A stretch of 64,000 nt of DNA, taken from the NCBI GenBank assembly GCA_023014485.1, contig JAJOZX010008814.1:1-64000 (forward strand). The letters run 5' to 3'. Both the position numbers and the translations under genes were made by a program. The stretch is from Bathynomus jamesi. Lineage: Eukaryota; Arthropoda; Malacostraca; Isopoda; Cirolanidae. The notes under the pieces are model-generated. The model was not told where the DNA came from, did not search any database, and was given only the letters and a program-made list of their open reading frames with translations. The number at the start of each line of letters is the position of its first letter. Position 1 is the first letter of the stretch. Positions 1 through 11,878 of this stretch are shown piece by piece.

Positions 1-1731
1 TCTCTCTCTCTCCCACAATCAACAACTTACTCTTACCCATATTCAGTTTCAACCTTCTTTCGTACACCCCCACAGAACTTTTTTTTAATGCAGGAAGGAA
101 GGGAACGAGGGAGGACGCCCGAAAAAATGCCATCCCCCCAACAAAAAAAAAATGAGGAGAGCCGAAATCAAGGTTTCCGAGGCTCTAAAAAAAGATACCT
201 TTTTTTATTTTGAAAAGACTGCGTAATGTGTATGTATGTGTAGTGAGGAATAGAGGAAGAAGCGTATGTTTGAGAGCATGCTGGTCCGCCGCTCACAGGG
301 TAGATGACACGTGGAAAAAGATAAACTAAAGAGAACAGTGAGAGGAGAAACGGAAGTTTCTAGCACTCCCTGACTCCTCCTGCCTAGCGTCCCCCCGGAG
401 TACTTCTCTGGTCGACTGGTATCTACAATTTCCTTCTTCAAACCAACTTGCAACAACAACAACAACAACAACCTCTTGTATATCACATCCATTCTGGGCA
501 AAGAGCACATTAATTAAACTGTAATAAATTAAATCAAACAAAATCTCAAAACAAGTGTGGCTAAAAATATTTCATTTTTTCTGTAACGTTAAAATTGTTC
601 TTGAAAAAGAGTCACTGAAGATGGAACCCGATTGTTTCCAGAAAGAATAGCATGAGAAAAGAGAAAGCTTACGTAAATGTTAATCACGTAGCAATGCCAG
701 CGTTCGTAGTTAAGAGGGTAACATTGTTTCCTTATAAGCGAAGTAAAGACACGGAGGTGGGGATTCGATTCACGATGGTGCTGGTAAATTACCGTAATAA
801 TCCAGTAGTTAGAGTTGGGTCAGTTTCTGGCCTTCCTTTTATGGATTATTATTATTATTATTATTATACAGAAAAGAGAGAGAGAGCGAGAGACGGAATG
901 TCAGAGAGCGTCTTTATAATTTCCATTAAATGAACCCGAATTCAGTCTACCAGTCAAAAAGTTCAAATGAAACACTTACATCGTCTCGTGCGCCCATTTC
1001 TGCAGGGGGAAGATGATTTTGCATCACATTCGCGCTGGAAAAACCACTCTACGTTGCGACCTTGAAAAAGAAGGAAGTTATTAATTCGTGGCGTAACCAA
1101 AGTGTTATCTCACTGGGCTCTGAGCGGTGAGGCTCTGGTTTGCTTCCGCCTGCTAACTCCTGGGCTGGGTCGAGTTGGCTGCTTGCCCTGTTAATGCTCG
1201 GGCTAAAGGTAGCCTTTGGAACACACTCACCCCGACATCGTGATGATACGAGTTTCCTGGCTGTTACCTTTTTAAAAACATGCTGTATGTATTTAAGTTC
1301 CGTGTTTTTTTTTTTTTTAAATGGTTAATAGTTTCTGTTTTAACCTACTTAACCCTCAAAAAAGGTATGAACCTGTCGAGTACATCTCAGACCCTAAACG
1401 CCGAATGAAATTTTCAGCGGCGAAGCTGTCATTTATATTTTCCACTATCAAATTACTGATATTAATAACTAGAAACAATAATCGGATGCAAAGGGAAACG
1501 ATACTAAAGTGGGCAGCTACAAGCTAGTAGGTTTCAAACCCGTGTCGCGTGATTTCAGAGTGAGGGCTCCTATCAATCACACCCTCCAGAACCCCTTTCC
1601 CCCCGACGAAGAAAGGTTCTTCAGACGAGCCCAATAGTTTGACCATGTTCCATTTAATACCTCGCTTCTATAAAACATGTAAAATAACTTATGATCTAAA
1701 GAAGTTCCTCAAAACTTGGAATTTTTCCCAC
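1..1731. other. no gene recognised; simple repeats
   Basis: I see no convincing coding exon here. The stretch holds a CT run at the very start, a (CAA)n run near 447-472, an (ATT)n run at 845-868 and a T-run near 1,305-1,318. Short open frames exist on both strands, but they are low complexity or lack any family resemblance. Confidence 0.5.
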
Positions 1732-1926
1732 CTGATCTTCGTATGATTCTTCCGCAGAGACTCCTCCCTCCTCTTTGATGTAAGATGACGACGAATCCGT
1801 CGTCGTCGGGAAATCTACGGTAAAACCGCTTCCGTCTTCAGCGACAAACTCCCCCGGGAGGGGTGGCGCGGAACCCTCATCGATGGGAGAGTACCAGCCC
1901 CATACTCGGGGTGCAGGGTCGTCCCA
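1732..1926 (-). CDS. candidate internal exon of an unidentified gene
   Basis: This is a GC-rich island in AT-rich surroundings. Read on the minus strand it gives exactly 65 open codons between a possible AG acceptor (1,927-1,928) and a good donor (CAG followed by GTGGGA). The peptide is acidic and Ser/Thr-rich, with pieces such as WYSPIDEGSAPPLPGEF and SSSSYIKEEGGVSAEE. An overlapping frame starts IKEEPLESVEYD, the KEEP-type motif common in insect transcription regulators. The acceptor lacks a good pyrimidine tract, so the left or right limit may be wrong. I do not recognise the protein, and no partner exon was found in the window. Confidence 0.25.
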
Positions 1927-2015
1927 CTGTCGTATTCAACCGATTCTAATGGCTCTTCTTTTATAATTTTGTGCTGTTTAAATAATCGAAAGTTAGACAA
2001 AACTTTAAAATAATT

Positions 2016-2086
<71 letters not shown>
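2016..2086. repeat. compound (CA)n(TA)n microsatellite
   Basis: A run of CA dinucleotides passes into about 26 TA dinucleotides. It ends exactly where a hAT-like left terminus (CAGGGATGGG) begins. Confidence 0.9.
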
Positions 2087-2089
<3 letters not shown>

Positions 2090-3010
2090 GGATGGGAAAC
2101 TGATCAAAGTGACTGGAATCGATAAACTGATAAAACCATTATTATTTTATGAACTGAAATCGAAAAACTCAAATTGAAAAAATTCTGACAACTAAAATTG
2201 AAAAACAATCAAAAACTGAAATCTGAATTTGAATAGATTAAAAATAACAGTTTTGCGTTTCAGTTTTGAGGAGCATTTCGATTGCAAAATAATATAAATA
2301 ACGTGAATTATTTTCCTTTTTTTTTGCAACTTAATATTTGTATGGATTTAAAATATTCATTTATCCTTTAATTCGATGTGGAACGGCTTTTAGTTCCATT
2401 AGTGTGGAACATCTTTTTTCTCTTTTCAGATTGATTTTAAGTCCTCGAAGAAATAATTTGTTACCCGAAAACACTGACAATATTTTAATTGTTCGTTCTA
2501 ATTTTAACATGCCAGTTTACGAGGTATGTATATATAATAAACAGAGGTACATTTAATTGTTTTATTCCCCATTCTAATAATATTATTTATATATTTTATA
2601 CGTGTCTTGCGCTTTAAAATTTAAAAAGTGTATGAATTAATAAAATATTTTGAATTGAAAGTTTTTTTGTTAAATAAAACTTTTTGTGAAGAAATGAAGC
2701 GAATAAGTAAAAAAAAAAAAAAAAAGACGAGCGTTTCATTCTGATTCAGTTGGCTATATATAGATGCTTACATGTTTAATCATATAAAAGTAAAGATAGT
2801 TACTAAAGCAAATTCTCTCTTTGAAAAACAGAAATTAGCTGCAAATACAAATATAAAATTAAATCTGAATTTGTCAATAGGGTGCGTCCCAAAAATATAA
2901 ATATAGTACAAAGAAATTCTTAAAGAAATCTGAAAAAAAAAAAAACCGGAATTGAAATTGAATTGAACCAAAAAAAATAAAAAAATATATATATATATAT
3001 ATATATATAC
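2087..3010 (+). mobile_element. degraded hAT DNA transposon
   Basis: The left edge begins CAGGGATGGGAAACTGATC, a typical hAT-type terminus, directly after a TA array. The interior keeps only a C-terminal transposase piece at about 2,338-2,556. The right edge fades into A-rich sequence and a short TA array near 2,985-3,009 without a clear matching terminus, so the right limit is approximate. Confidence 0.55.
2338..2556 (+). pseudogene. hAT transposase C-terminal dimerisation domain, fragment
   Basis: The 72-residue open frame contains SSISVEHLFSLFRLILSPRR followed by NNLLPENTDNILIVRSNF. This is the layout of the hAT C-terminal dimerisation domain (hydrophobic SS..VE.LFS, then SPRRN.L.PEN.D.L). 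The catalytic core upstream is missing, and the sequence between the left terminus and this block is AT-rich and not coding. It is a relic that cannot make an active transposase. Confidence 0.7.
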
Positions 3011-3379
3011 TAAGTATGGGGAGTAAAAAATAATGTAACTATTTTCAAACTACTGTACTGCAACCAGTATACGAGTCTAAACTATGCTGCGTGTGAGATG
3101 AAAAAATTTCTAAACACTAAGCAAAAATAAAAAATTTGGAATTTGTTGTTTATAGATTAACACATGTTGTGTTTTAGTATTTTTTAGCTATTACGATAAT
3201 GTACTTCTGTTCTATACTGCATCCGAGCTTGCTGTAAGTTAATCCTTCCCATCCTTAAAAAATTAAGAACAAACTGACAAACTGATATGCAATAGAAACG
3301 CGTTCTTTGAAGAACTACTATAAGGGGAAAGTATAACGGAATTCAACTTTACGACGGATGATATTACACAAGCTATAGG

Positions 3380-4428
3380 CAGTGCTGGGCAGTATTTAAA
3401 TATGTATTTAAATACATTTGTGTATTTAGAACTGTATTTATAAATACATTGTTTTTCATGTATTTAAATATAGTATTTAAATACTTTAATGAGTATTTAA
3501 ATACAATGTATTTAAATACTCAAAATATAAAATGTAAATACGCACCCATACTTCAAAACTGCGTTGGGTAGACATAAACAAGTCTTGGAACTCCGAAACT
3601 CAACGAGGAGTGGTAAAAAGCATTTTAATCCGTGCTGCCACTACTGTCGACCAAGACCCGCAAGCAGATGACAGTACATCTAGTGGTGCATCGGACGGCG
3701 ATGAGTACTTTGGCTTCGCCCACAACTCTTCGTCTTCGAGGTCCTCTATTGCACCATCTGCAGACATGAATGTATTGGCATTTCTACAAGATTCCGATCG
3801 GACCATCAACAGTTTGGGAAAACATCCTCTCATAAAAAGACTGTTCCTCCGCTATAACACGACATTACCATCTTCGGCACCGGTAGAGCGAATATTCTCA
3901 TTCGCGGGAATCACTTTGACTCCCAAAAGAAACTCTCTTTCAGACAAAACTTTTGAAAGATTGGTTTTGATCCGCAGCAACCGTGAAATAAAAGAGAATT
4001 CGTAAGGTGCCTTATGTTTATGTTTACGTCTTATGTTTACGTTTATGTCTCATCTACTCATTAATTGTTACTCATTTTGCAATGATATAATGAGTATAAT
4101 ATGTCACTGGTTGAACATCGTAAGTTCTAAGTTCTTTGTTTTTGTTTTGTTCTAAAAAGGGAAATATATAATCAGAAATTAGATTGTACTATTTCTTTAT
4201 CCTTTATCAAGCATTTTATATTGTTGTTACTCATGAATTAGTGAATGCATATGTTAAAATTTGTATGTATTTTAAATGTATTTACAAATGTATTTAAATA
4301 CAATTGATGTATTTTGTATTTAGTATCTAAATACATTCGTAAAATGTATTTAGTATTTAGTATTTAAATACATTTCTCCCATGTATTTAGTATTTAAATA
4401 CATTCAATGTATTTATTGCCCAGCTCTG
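3380..4428 (+). mobile_element. hAT-family DNA transposon, internally deleted, with TIRs and 8-bp TSD
   Basis: The termini are imperfect inverted repeats: CAGTGCTGGGCAGTA on the left, and CAGAGCTGGGCAATA read inward from the right. The 8-bp direct repeat GCTATAGG flanks both ends (3,372-3,379 and 4,429-4,436), the usual hAT target duplication. Subterminal regions are packed with TATTTAAATAC-type motifs in both orientations, likely transposase binding sites. At 1,049 bp the element is too short for a full transposase. It sits inside LINE-A copy 1 and is therefore younger than that insertion. Confidence 0.92.
3610..4005 (+). pseudogene. hAT transposase, C-terminal part
   Basis: The 131-residue open frame starts in Ser/Asp-rich linker sequence. 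It ends with [40 protein letters not shown] and [18 protein letters not shown], which is the hAT dimerisation domain. The BED zinc finger and the catalytic RNase H core are absent. This was probably the last part of a larger gene kept after an internal deletion. The ATG at 3,610 is just the first Met in the open frame. Confidence 0.8.
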
Positions 4429-5058
4429 GCTATAGGGAAACTGAAACCACACTCAGTGGCAGGACTGGACAAATGGAATGCCACAATGATCAAAAACTGC
4501 GAGAATGCAATAGCTGAGTCCCTATATTGGATATGGAGATGATCACTAGACACGGGAGAAATACCAGGCATCCTGAAGAGCGCGAACATAGACCCAATAT
4601 ATAGAGGAGGAGATCGATTCAAGGACAAAAACTATAGGCCAGTGTTGCTAAAATCATCTCGCGAAAATATTTGAAATAATAGTTAGACAGAAATCTATGA
4701 CTTTTTGGAAACTCGGAAAAATTAAATGATAACTAACATGGGTTTCGGTCAGACAGATCATGCCTATCACAACTAATGGAACACTACAACATTATTGATG
4801 CGCTGAAAAGTAATGAAAACTGTATATAATATACACAGACTTTGCCAAAGCATTCGACAAATGTGACCATGGAATCATAATGAAAATGAAAATGAAAAGG
4901 TTTATTGGCAGACTATAGTCCATATGACAAATATTATTAATACAATGACAGTTCATATACTAAGGACAGAAATATATACAACTGATTAGAAATAATACTG
5001 TAATGTCGAAGTTAAGTGGAGCTACAGACACACGTTTTCGTACCAAGAAGTCGATAGC

Positions 5059-5889
5059 TTAGGCCTTAGAGGATAAATGGCAGGACTCGTGGATAGCTTG
5101 GATGATCGGGTTAGTTGATTTTTTAATTCTTTGCATTAGACTGTGTTGAGCACGTCTTGTTACCTCCGGGAAGCTCGGGACATTGCGAGTAGCAAACATT
5201 TGTGAAGCTGAGCATCTCGGGGGTAATTTATGTAAGAGTCTAAAAGACCTGTTGTACAGCAAATTTAGAGTTCTGCCAGAACCTTTTTTATAATTCACCC
5301 ACAGTTGCTGTCCGTATATATTACTGCAGAAAGCACGAAAGAGAGTCTCTTTAGCTTCACTTGTACAGAATCGAAAGTTCCTCATGGTCATATTCGCTTT
5401 AGCACACAGGCTTCGAGATTGTTTTCTTATATCCGAGTCATCACTCAAGGAGCTGGTAATAGTTTGACCCAAATACTTAAATTCTTGTACTTCCTCAATT
5501 ACTTCACCATTCATTTTAAACCTTATATCAGCTGGCTGATTACAGCTTTTAGGATGAAACTGCATAACCTTAGTTTTTGTAACATTAAAAAGCATATCAT
5601 GTTTCTGCGAATACATTTCGAAGACTTTTAGTAGTCGACCCAGACCTTTAACAGAGGGACTTATTAACACCATATCATCGGCATAAACTAAGTTATTAAT
5701 CCTTGTGTTATCTATACAAACTCCCACTTTTGCCTCATTAAGTGAAGCAATTAATCCGTCGATAGGGGAGAGCAAGGAGCCTTGTCTCACCCCGCAAGAG
5801 GAGCCAAAACACTCGGATAGTACATTGCCCCACCTAACAGTGAAAGATTGGTGGGAATACCAAAATTTCAATAAATTTAATATGTACAT
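5059..5889 (-). pseudogene. LINE-B reverse transcriptase palm/thumb and C-terminal region
   Basis: The open frame of 276 residues contains FWYSHQSFTVRWGNVLSECF, GVRQGSLLSP and the catalytic block NLVYADDMVLIS. It then has KHDMLFNVTKTKVMQF and EFKYLGQTITSS, the usual order of palm motifs and thumb in non-LTR reverse transcriptases. After GVRQGSLLSP the frame jumps straight to DGLIASL, so a few residues of the conserved LF..Y block appear deleted. A frame break separates it from the part to its right. The exact clade is uncertain. Confidence 0.8.
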
Positions 5890-5906
5890 GGGAACCTTCC
5901 TGTCTT

Positions 5907-6208
5907 CTAGTTTTGCAAATAAATATTGTGGTTCACCCTATCATATGCCTTACTTATATCTAGGAAACAGCTATAAATAGTTGAATTACTGTCAATGTAT
6001 TTAGATATTGTTTCTTTAAGTACATAGATACACAGGTCAGTTGAGTGGGACCTTTTAAAGCCAAACTGATTAGGAGATGTCCATAGAAAATCATTTAATC
6101 GGCGTAACAAGAGTTTTTCTAGTAGTTTCGAGAAGCAGGAAGCGACAGCAATAGGCCTGTAATTATTGCTGGACAGAATGTCTCCGTACTTATTTTTGAC
6201 CAGATGAA

Positions 6209-6285
<77 letters not shown>

Positions 6286-6536
6286 CTCATGAACTCTGCA
6301 GGGATATAGCTATGAGCCAGCATGGCTGATAGGAGCAATGATATATGCAGACATACTACGTCATTTGCATATTTTAAGTGCTCATTCGATAAGTCATCTA
6401 CCCCTGACACAGAACCAGTCTTTAACTCTTTAATTAACCTCTTTATTTCAGAAAATGATATCAAAGTATTTTCCCTTCTCCCTCCCACAATCGTTTCGCT
6501 GCAATCTATCTTAAGATTATCCCTACTCACACTGTT
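5907..6536 (-). pseudogene. LINE-B reverse transcriptase N-terminal part with (TA)n insertion
   Basis: Recognisable pieces, in order, are IKELKTGSVSGVDDLSNEHL, then a run of Ile-Tyr codons from a TA microsatellite, then YGDILSSNNYRPIAVASCFS, NQFGFKRSHSTDL and FLDISKAYDRVNH. These are reverse transcriptase motifs 0-A. The microsatellite keeps the frame open but replaces conserved residues. The frame then shifts before motif B at about 5,900. The first residues at the 5' side merge into LINE-A sequence at the insertion border. Confidence 0.75.
6211..6283. repeat. (TA)n microsatellite inside LINE-B coding region
   Basis: About 36 TA dinucleotides interrupt the LINE-B reverse transcriptase reading frame. 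Confidence 0.95.
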
Positions 6537-6548
6537 AAACTGAAATAT

Positions 6549-7715
6549 ATGGGAATAACAGGAAAAGTAGGGAAATTGATAAATAATTTCCTTAGTGAAC
6601 AGCGGCAAGTCATTACAGTACAAGGATTATCTTCATCAGAATCAGAGGTCCTCAGCTCAGTACCAGAGGGAACAGTATTAGCTCCACTACTCTTCATAAT
6701 CATGCTAACTGACATAGATGAGGACGTTACCAGAGACAGCACAATAACACCCTTTGCCGATGACATAAAGATCAGTAGGAAAATAAGAAACCCAGAAGAT
6801 ATAGGACCTCTACAAACAGAAATTAACAGAATCTACAAGTGGACAGAAAACAACAATATGAAGTTTAACACAGAAATTTCAGCTGTTACAGTATGGAAAA
6901 AGAGAAGACCTAAAATCCATGAAATAATATACTCCAAATGTACAGGAAATTCAGAGAAATTCTAAAGCAAAAGATTTAGCGGTTATAATGACTGATGATG
7001 CGAAATTTGAAACGCAAAATAAGATAGCAGTAAACAGAACAAAGAGAATAGCAGGGCAGAATACTGAGAACCTTTAAACGAAGGGATAGGAATATAATGA
7101 CTCCTCTACTGAAAACACTGATCATACCCAAACTGGAATACTGCTCGGTCCTAACATCCCCATTAGACAGCTAGAAGGGATTCAGAGAAGCTTCACAGCG
7201 AAGATCAAGGGGTGCAAAGAACTATGATAAATTACTGGGAAAGGTTACGCGAACTAAACCTATATTCACTGGAAAGGAGAAGAGAGAGATACACCATTAT
7301 TTAAACTTGGAAAATAATGGAGAAACTAGTCCTTAATCTTACTCTGAACCCTGTAACTCCCCAAACAACGCTAGAAAGTAGAAAAGGAAGACAAGGAACA
7401 TCCTTAACCCTGAGAGAAAATAGTTTTGCTGTGAGAGGACCAACACTGTTTCATCAGCTGCCCAAAGACGTACCGTAAGGAACACGAGTGGTGTTGCGGT
7501 AGACATCTTCAAAAGAAGATTAGATGCCTGGCTCAGAACAATCCCTGATGAGCCGGGCATACCTGGCTATGTGAGGCGGAGAGTACAGTTCAAGAAACCA
7601 ACTCGCTTCACTAGGCCAACTCGAGAGGAGGGCGACAAGCTTGACCTTCATGAAATGAGTAATCATCACATGGAACATTTCTACAGATCTACATAAGCTA
7701 AGGCTAACAAAGACC
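6549..7715 (+). pseudogene. LINE-A copy 1 reverse transcriptase and C-terminal region
   Basis: Reading continues from the insertion border with [31 protein letters not shown] and the catalytic TPFADDIKISRK. Next come MKFNTEIS and then, in shifted frames, [19 protein letters not shown] and LEGIQRSF. The C-terminal [32 protein letters not shown] and VRRRVQFKKPTRFTRP follow. The same blocks occur in the minus-strand copy at 38,750-39,600. At least three frame breaks mean this copy is inactive. Confidence 0.8.
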
Positions 7716-8050
7716 CTAAGATCCACTCTAAGATTAGCCTAAGAGAAAGAAGAGAGTAGAGTATTAAAAGAAGAGAATAAGGCGTTAAGTAAGTAGCAAA
7801 ACGCATCATTCGTGAGTTAACATTCATTCAGAAAAAGAGAAAGACTCACCATCATCATCTGCCAGCCACTACCGACAAGTCGGAAAAATAGTAGAAGAGA
7901 ATAGGAAAGGGGTGAAAGATGAAAAGAAGTAAAATGAGAATGCTTACAAACCATGTAAACACAGTCTTAAACTCAAACACTGTTATACCATGCAAGTAAA
8001 GAGAGGATAAGAAAGGAGAAAAAAAAAAGTATTAAGAGTATAACAAAAAG
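7716..8050. other. no gene recognised
   Basis: A-rich sequence lies between the LINE-A 3' end and a Merlin-like terminus. I found no coding or structural feature in it. Confidence 0.5.
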
Positions 8051-9340
8051 TGGTCAATTTTTTATAGTCACCAGACAGTGTTTTTCTGGCGTGTTTTTAG
8101 GTGATTTGAATGATTTTGACCATCGTTTCTATAGCAAATCACTCGTTTTTGAGTTAGCGTGATTTTCATTAGTTTTAATAAAAATATCACGACTAAACTT
8201 AACCAATCATCAAGGGCATACAGTTGACCTAACCGGGCATTCAATTAACCTAACTGGGTATTTAGTTGACCAAACCGGGCATTCAATGAACTTAACAGGT
8301 CAAAATCATTTGAATCACCTAAAAACACACCAAAAAAACATTTATCAGAAATTTTAGAATCAGATGACCAAAGAAGGCTTACCTAACCTTATCGTAGCCA
8401 CGTTTTCCTAACGGGGGGCTCCACGAGGTGAAAGGCCGAGGTTCGTCTGTTCGCTGATTGGGGAGGATAAAGTTGAGCTGCTTGGCGTAGGAAGTTATGT
8501 AAATCTCACCCCCTTCCGTATTTTGACTTGCCAAACTTCGACTCGTCTATCTCCACTACAATTCCAGGGCCCCTGATAGGCTCCTGATTGTCCATACAAA
8601 ATATAGTCACCTCGGAACAGAAGCTTCGCCAATTCACACTCGTCTGGCTAGATATATGAAGATTCTCAATTACTTCATTGTGGTAAAACTGCTTCCATAG
8701 CCACGCGTTGATAAACAATAATAACTTCCACGGTTCAAAGTGGATCTTATCAAGGAATGAACCCTTGTAATCGTTCACTGCAAAGCCACAAGCACGGCGT
8801 TTTTTCGTTTTTGGAATCCTTACTTTGTGATCACAGTACCACTGATGGCGGTCTTCACGATAATTACAAGGGTTATTTCACTTAGGACACACAACAGTGT
8901 GGCAAAACTGTTTCACTGTTCTTTTGGTAGAATAAAGCTATAATTTCGTAGTAAGTGAGAGTGCAACCTCCACACACTGATGCCATGGCTAAAGTGAGCC
9001 GAGCTATTCAAATTCAAATCAAGCCCGGCACGAGGGTGGTTCAATTTTATTGGCTAAGACAATGACACCATTTGTGATTGGTGGTTAAATTAAAATCAGT
9101 GGCGCATGCGCAGTTACATTCCCTTGAGAAACGCACAAACGAACAAATGAGTGTGTCCCAAAAGAGACAGCGAAGACAGTTTTGGACTTAGAAAAATTCT
9201 TGTATATATATCAGTTTTATCTATGGATATCTCAGTAATCAATTGTCTACTGAGGAAACTCGTAGAAAAAAGTTTCTTAGAATTGTCTAAAGTAAGGAAA
9301 TAAAAAAAAAAAACGCTGTCCGGCGACTATAAAATGACCA
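8051..9340 (-). mobile_element. Merlin-like (ISXO2/IS1016-type) DNA transposon, defective
   Basis: The ends are imperfect inverted repeats: TGGTCAATTTTTTATAGTCA on the left, and TGGTCATTTTATAGTCGCC read inward from the right, each followed by GGACAG/CAGACAG and a T-run. Inside is a minus-strand transposase piece of the ISXO2-like DDE type, the hallmark of the eukaryotic Merlin superfamily. No clear target duplication is visible at these limits. The left subterminal region contains AACCTAAC-rich segments that recur near 61,600-61,770 in a second related element. Confidence 0.65.
8506..8990 (-). pseudogene. ISXO2-like transposase, N-terminal half
   Basis: From about 8,985 the minus strand gives an N-terminal MASVCGGCTLTYYEI-like segment. 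After a frame break it gives a zinc-ribbon-like stretch, CPKCNNPCNYREDRHQWYCD. The long open frame (8,778-8,506) has LLLFINAWLWKQFYHNEVIE, VNWRSFCSEV and the catalytic-region signature GPGIVVEIDESKFGKSKYGR. This last block is characteristic of ISXO2-like transposases, whose first catalytic Asp lies in EIDES. A stop follows directly, so the second half, with the remaining catalytic residues, is lost. Confidence 0.75.
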
Positions 9341-9846
9341 TTTCGAGTTTCAGGGCAATCAGAGTAACGGTTCAAAAGTTATGGGCCCCCCAAATTTTAG
9401 TGGTGGGGCTGGCCCCTTAATTTTTAAGTCTATAACACGGTCCCTAATTGAGCTAGGAAAAAAAAACCATTTGAAGGCTCAAATGCTAAAGAATAATTGA
9501 CTAAATAAAATGCATTTAATCGAATAATTAAAGTGTTATCAGTTTGAATATTGGGGGGGGGGGGGGGGGGGCACCCCTATGATACAAATATTCAAGATTT
9601 TTTTTCAGCATTTTGTACCTCAATTACTCTTCTATATGACTTAGCTTAGTCAATGACAGTGTATTTTTACCTCTAAGTTGAGTATTTTTCCCCTTCATTA
9701 GATGGTGGTGGAGGTTAAACACATTCCATTTGCTAGACTTTGAACTTACACCATTATGCCTGTTTTACTTACAAGATGTTTTCCTCGACTTACAAGTGGA
9801 TTAAGTATAGCTATAAGATAAACTTATTAGTGTTTTCCTAAAACTC

Positions 9847-9879
<33 letters not shown>

Positions 9880-10009
9880 CTCAACTTTGTCAATCTTCAA
9901 AGGCAAAAAAAATACTGCTAGTATAGTTGTGTTTTATTGAACAAATTAAGACATTACTTGAATAAAAATAATTGCTATACAATACATTAAATCCGAAACA
10001 TTTTTGGTA
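9341..10009. other. no gene recognised; poly-G and (AAT)n tracts
   Basis: The stretch is AT-rich. It contains a run of about 19-20 G at 9,553-9,572 and an (AAT)n run near 9,848-9,880. I see no gene or terminal repeat. Confidence 0.5.
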
Positions 10010-11878
10010 CCTAACCTAATTCTCAGTATCATGTATTTCAAAGATATACACAACTCTGGTGCCAGATTGAATATTAGGAGTTGACATTTCATGAAGGATG
10101 TTTTTGGCTTCTACCCAACAATCATCATCTTTATTAGTTGGGAAATAGTATCTAGTTTTTGTTGGAAATAGGAGGAGTTAGAAACTTTATTTTATTCTTG
10201 GAATTCTTCTGAATAATCTAAAATTATTCCTAGATATTTTCTACCATCATAAATACATGCAACATACTTTCCCACAGGAAATTTTTGCTCATTTGATAAA
10301 TCTGGACTCATGTCTGAGTCACCTTGTTCAGAGGTCATAACCCTAACAACATCGTAGTCATTGGAATCAAACTAAATAAGCTTTAATGTGACTCTGAGAC
10401 ATTCGCACAATTCTGTGAAAGCCTTGTTCCCCCTTCACTGTCACTGCTTTTTCAAACCTACTACTGAGTTCTGTTTTATGATTTATTTGTTCTTTTGTAA
10501 TTAATTTAAACTTGGACTCAAAATTTTGTGTATAAAAGTCAAAAACTCTGTGGAGACAAGATGTGTCCTGTTGTTGTTCTTTGCAAACTAGTTTTAGCTG
10601 CTGCTCTCTTCACACTTCCTCCAATGCCATCGCAGGCTTTTTTGCCATGACTAGTGGCAAAAAGTTCTACTCTGCCTTTATGCAAAAATCTGCTTCATGA
10701 TGGCATAAATTGCTAAAATTAAAATGGTTTTTGTATTGTCCAGCACAACCATCGGAAAAATATTTCATTGTTTTCACATTAGGAAATCTCACTTTAATGT
10801 CTTGAACTAAAAATTGTTGAAATGTATACACTGCTGCGGTGTTATGATCTAAACTATCACTAATGATACAATAGCTAGTGTGGCTCAATTTACCATCTTC
10901 CATTTTATATACAACCATTGGGTGTAATGTAACTTGTTCGTTTGTCCAATGGAAGCTCTGTGGTGCATCTTGAGTGATGAAAGAATAGTTCTCAGAAAAG
11001 TCTCCCAGTACTAAAACTTCATCTTCACTGAGATTTTGTTTAAGGGTCTTCAAGTAGAGGCTTTGACTCTTGGCTATATAATGATGACGAGTAAGAGAAT
11101 AAATTGATTCTGAAAGTTTTTCAATGAATTCTTCCACTGTACCAGTTACATTTGACAAAGTTGCCCTGTCAATGCTGGTCCACTGGTCATATTCAATTGA
11201 ATCCCTGGAAATCAGTACATTTAATGTGTTCAAATAGTTATCTACACCAGCAACACCAGGACATTCTCTACACTGGTGTAACATACATTTAATGTTGTCC
11301 ACATCGCACACACTTTTTTGAATCAATGAATGATAAGTCAAGTCCTTGTCACCAACTGCTCAAACCATTAATTTGGGGTTCTGGTGATAGGTACAAATAC
11401 AAACTGAGTGTGTACCTGTACCTCCAGCAATAACACACCATTTGGGTCTAAGAGCTGCAAATGTTGAAAAACTTATACTTGAGTCAGTTTCTTTATACCT
11501 AAGATACAGTTCTTTCAAATTACTGAGTAAGAGATGCTTTTGTTCGTAAATTTTGTTTCCATCTTTGTCGCTGACACTAACACAGTCCTTTTTTCCTGGA
11601 TACACCCGACTAAATTCTGGGTCCTCATAAAGAGCTGTCACATTAGAAATAGTTTCATCACTTATCTTTTTCCCTTTACTCTATTTAGGAACATTTGGCA
11701 ATATTCCATACTGTTGCTTCATGCTCCTGGCTTTATCAACAAGATATCTACTAGCCCCAAAGAACTCTTGAGTTTTTGAGATCGTGTATGGGAATAGAGT
11801 AAGAATCTGCAACCTTCTTTGGTAGGAAGTTGTAGAGTTGAATGCTTCAGCGAGCTCCCTCATCAGTTTTGTACCTAT
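10010..11878 (-). pseudogene. family A main exon: putative RNase H-like transposase core
   Basis: The exon starts after a TAG acceptor and reads KLMRELAEAFNSTTSYQRRL, then RPKWCVIAGGTGTHSVCIC, CMLHQCRECPGV and VLVLGDFSENYSF. Next come HPMVVYKMEDGKLSHTSYCI, MKYFSDGCAGQYKNHFNFSN and HGKKACDGIGGSVKRAAAKT. The Asp residues of GDFSENY and SDGCAGQY, with the downstream CDGIGG block, could be a DDE/D-type catalytic set; that is inference. In-frame stops after GILPNVPK and QNPKLMV and later frame shifts break it. The C-terminal piece KYVACIYDGRKYLGIILDYS and the block DDDCWVEAKNIL end near 10,013. Confidence 0.65.

Larger units (their letters stand above)
4880..6536 (-). mobile_element. LINE-B: 5'-truncated non-LTR retrotransposon nested in LINE-A
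   Basis: On the minus strand this runs from reverse-transcriptase fingers near 6,540 to a 3' end near 4,880 with an (ATTTTC)-like tail. The other LINE-A copy shows the uninterrupted target near 39,820-39,840, where ATCATAATACATAAACTGAA continues across this junction; that fixes both borders. No clear target duplication remains. A (TA)n run (6,211-6,283) has grown inside the coding sequence. Confidence 0.8.
3268..7715 (+). mobile_element. LINE-A copy 1: CR1/Jockey-like non-LTR retrotransposon, twice interrupted
   Basis: Three segments belong together: 3,268-3,379, 4,429-4,879 and about 6,537-7,715. They line up in order and orientation with a second, uninterrupted copy on the minus strand at 38,724-40,510. 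The first gap is a hAT element (3,380-4,428). The second gap is another LINE on the opposite strand (about 4,880-6,536). Coding remains cover the reverse transcriptase and the C-terminal region. The endonuclease is missing, so the copy is 5' truncated, and frames are broken in several places. The 3' end contains AAGCTTGACCTTCATGAAAT. Confidence 0.8.
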
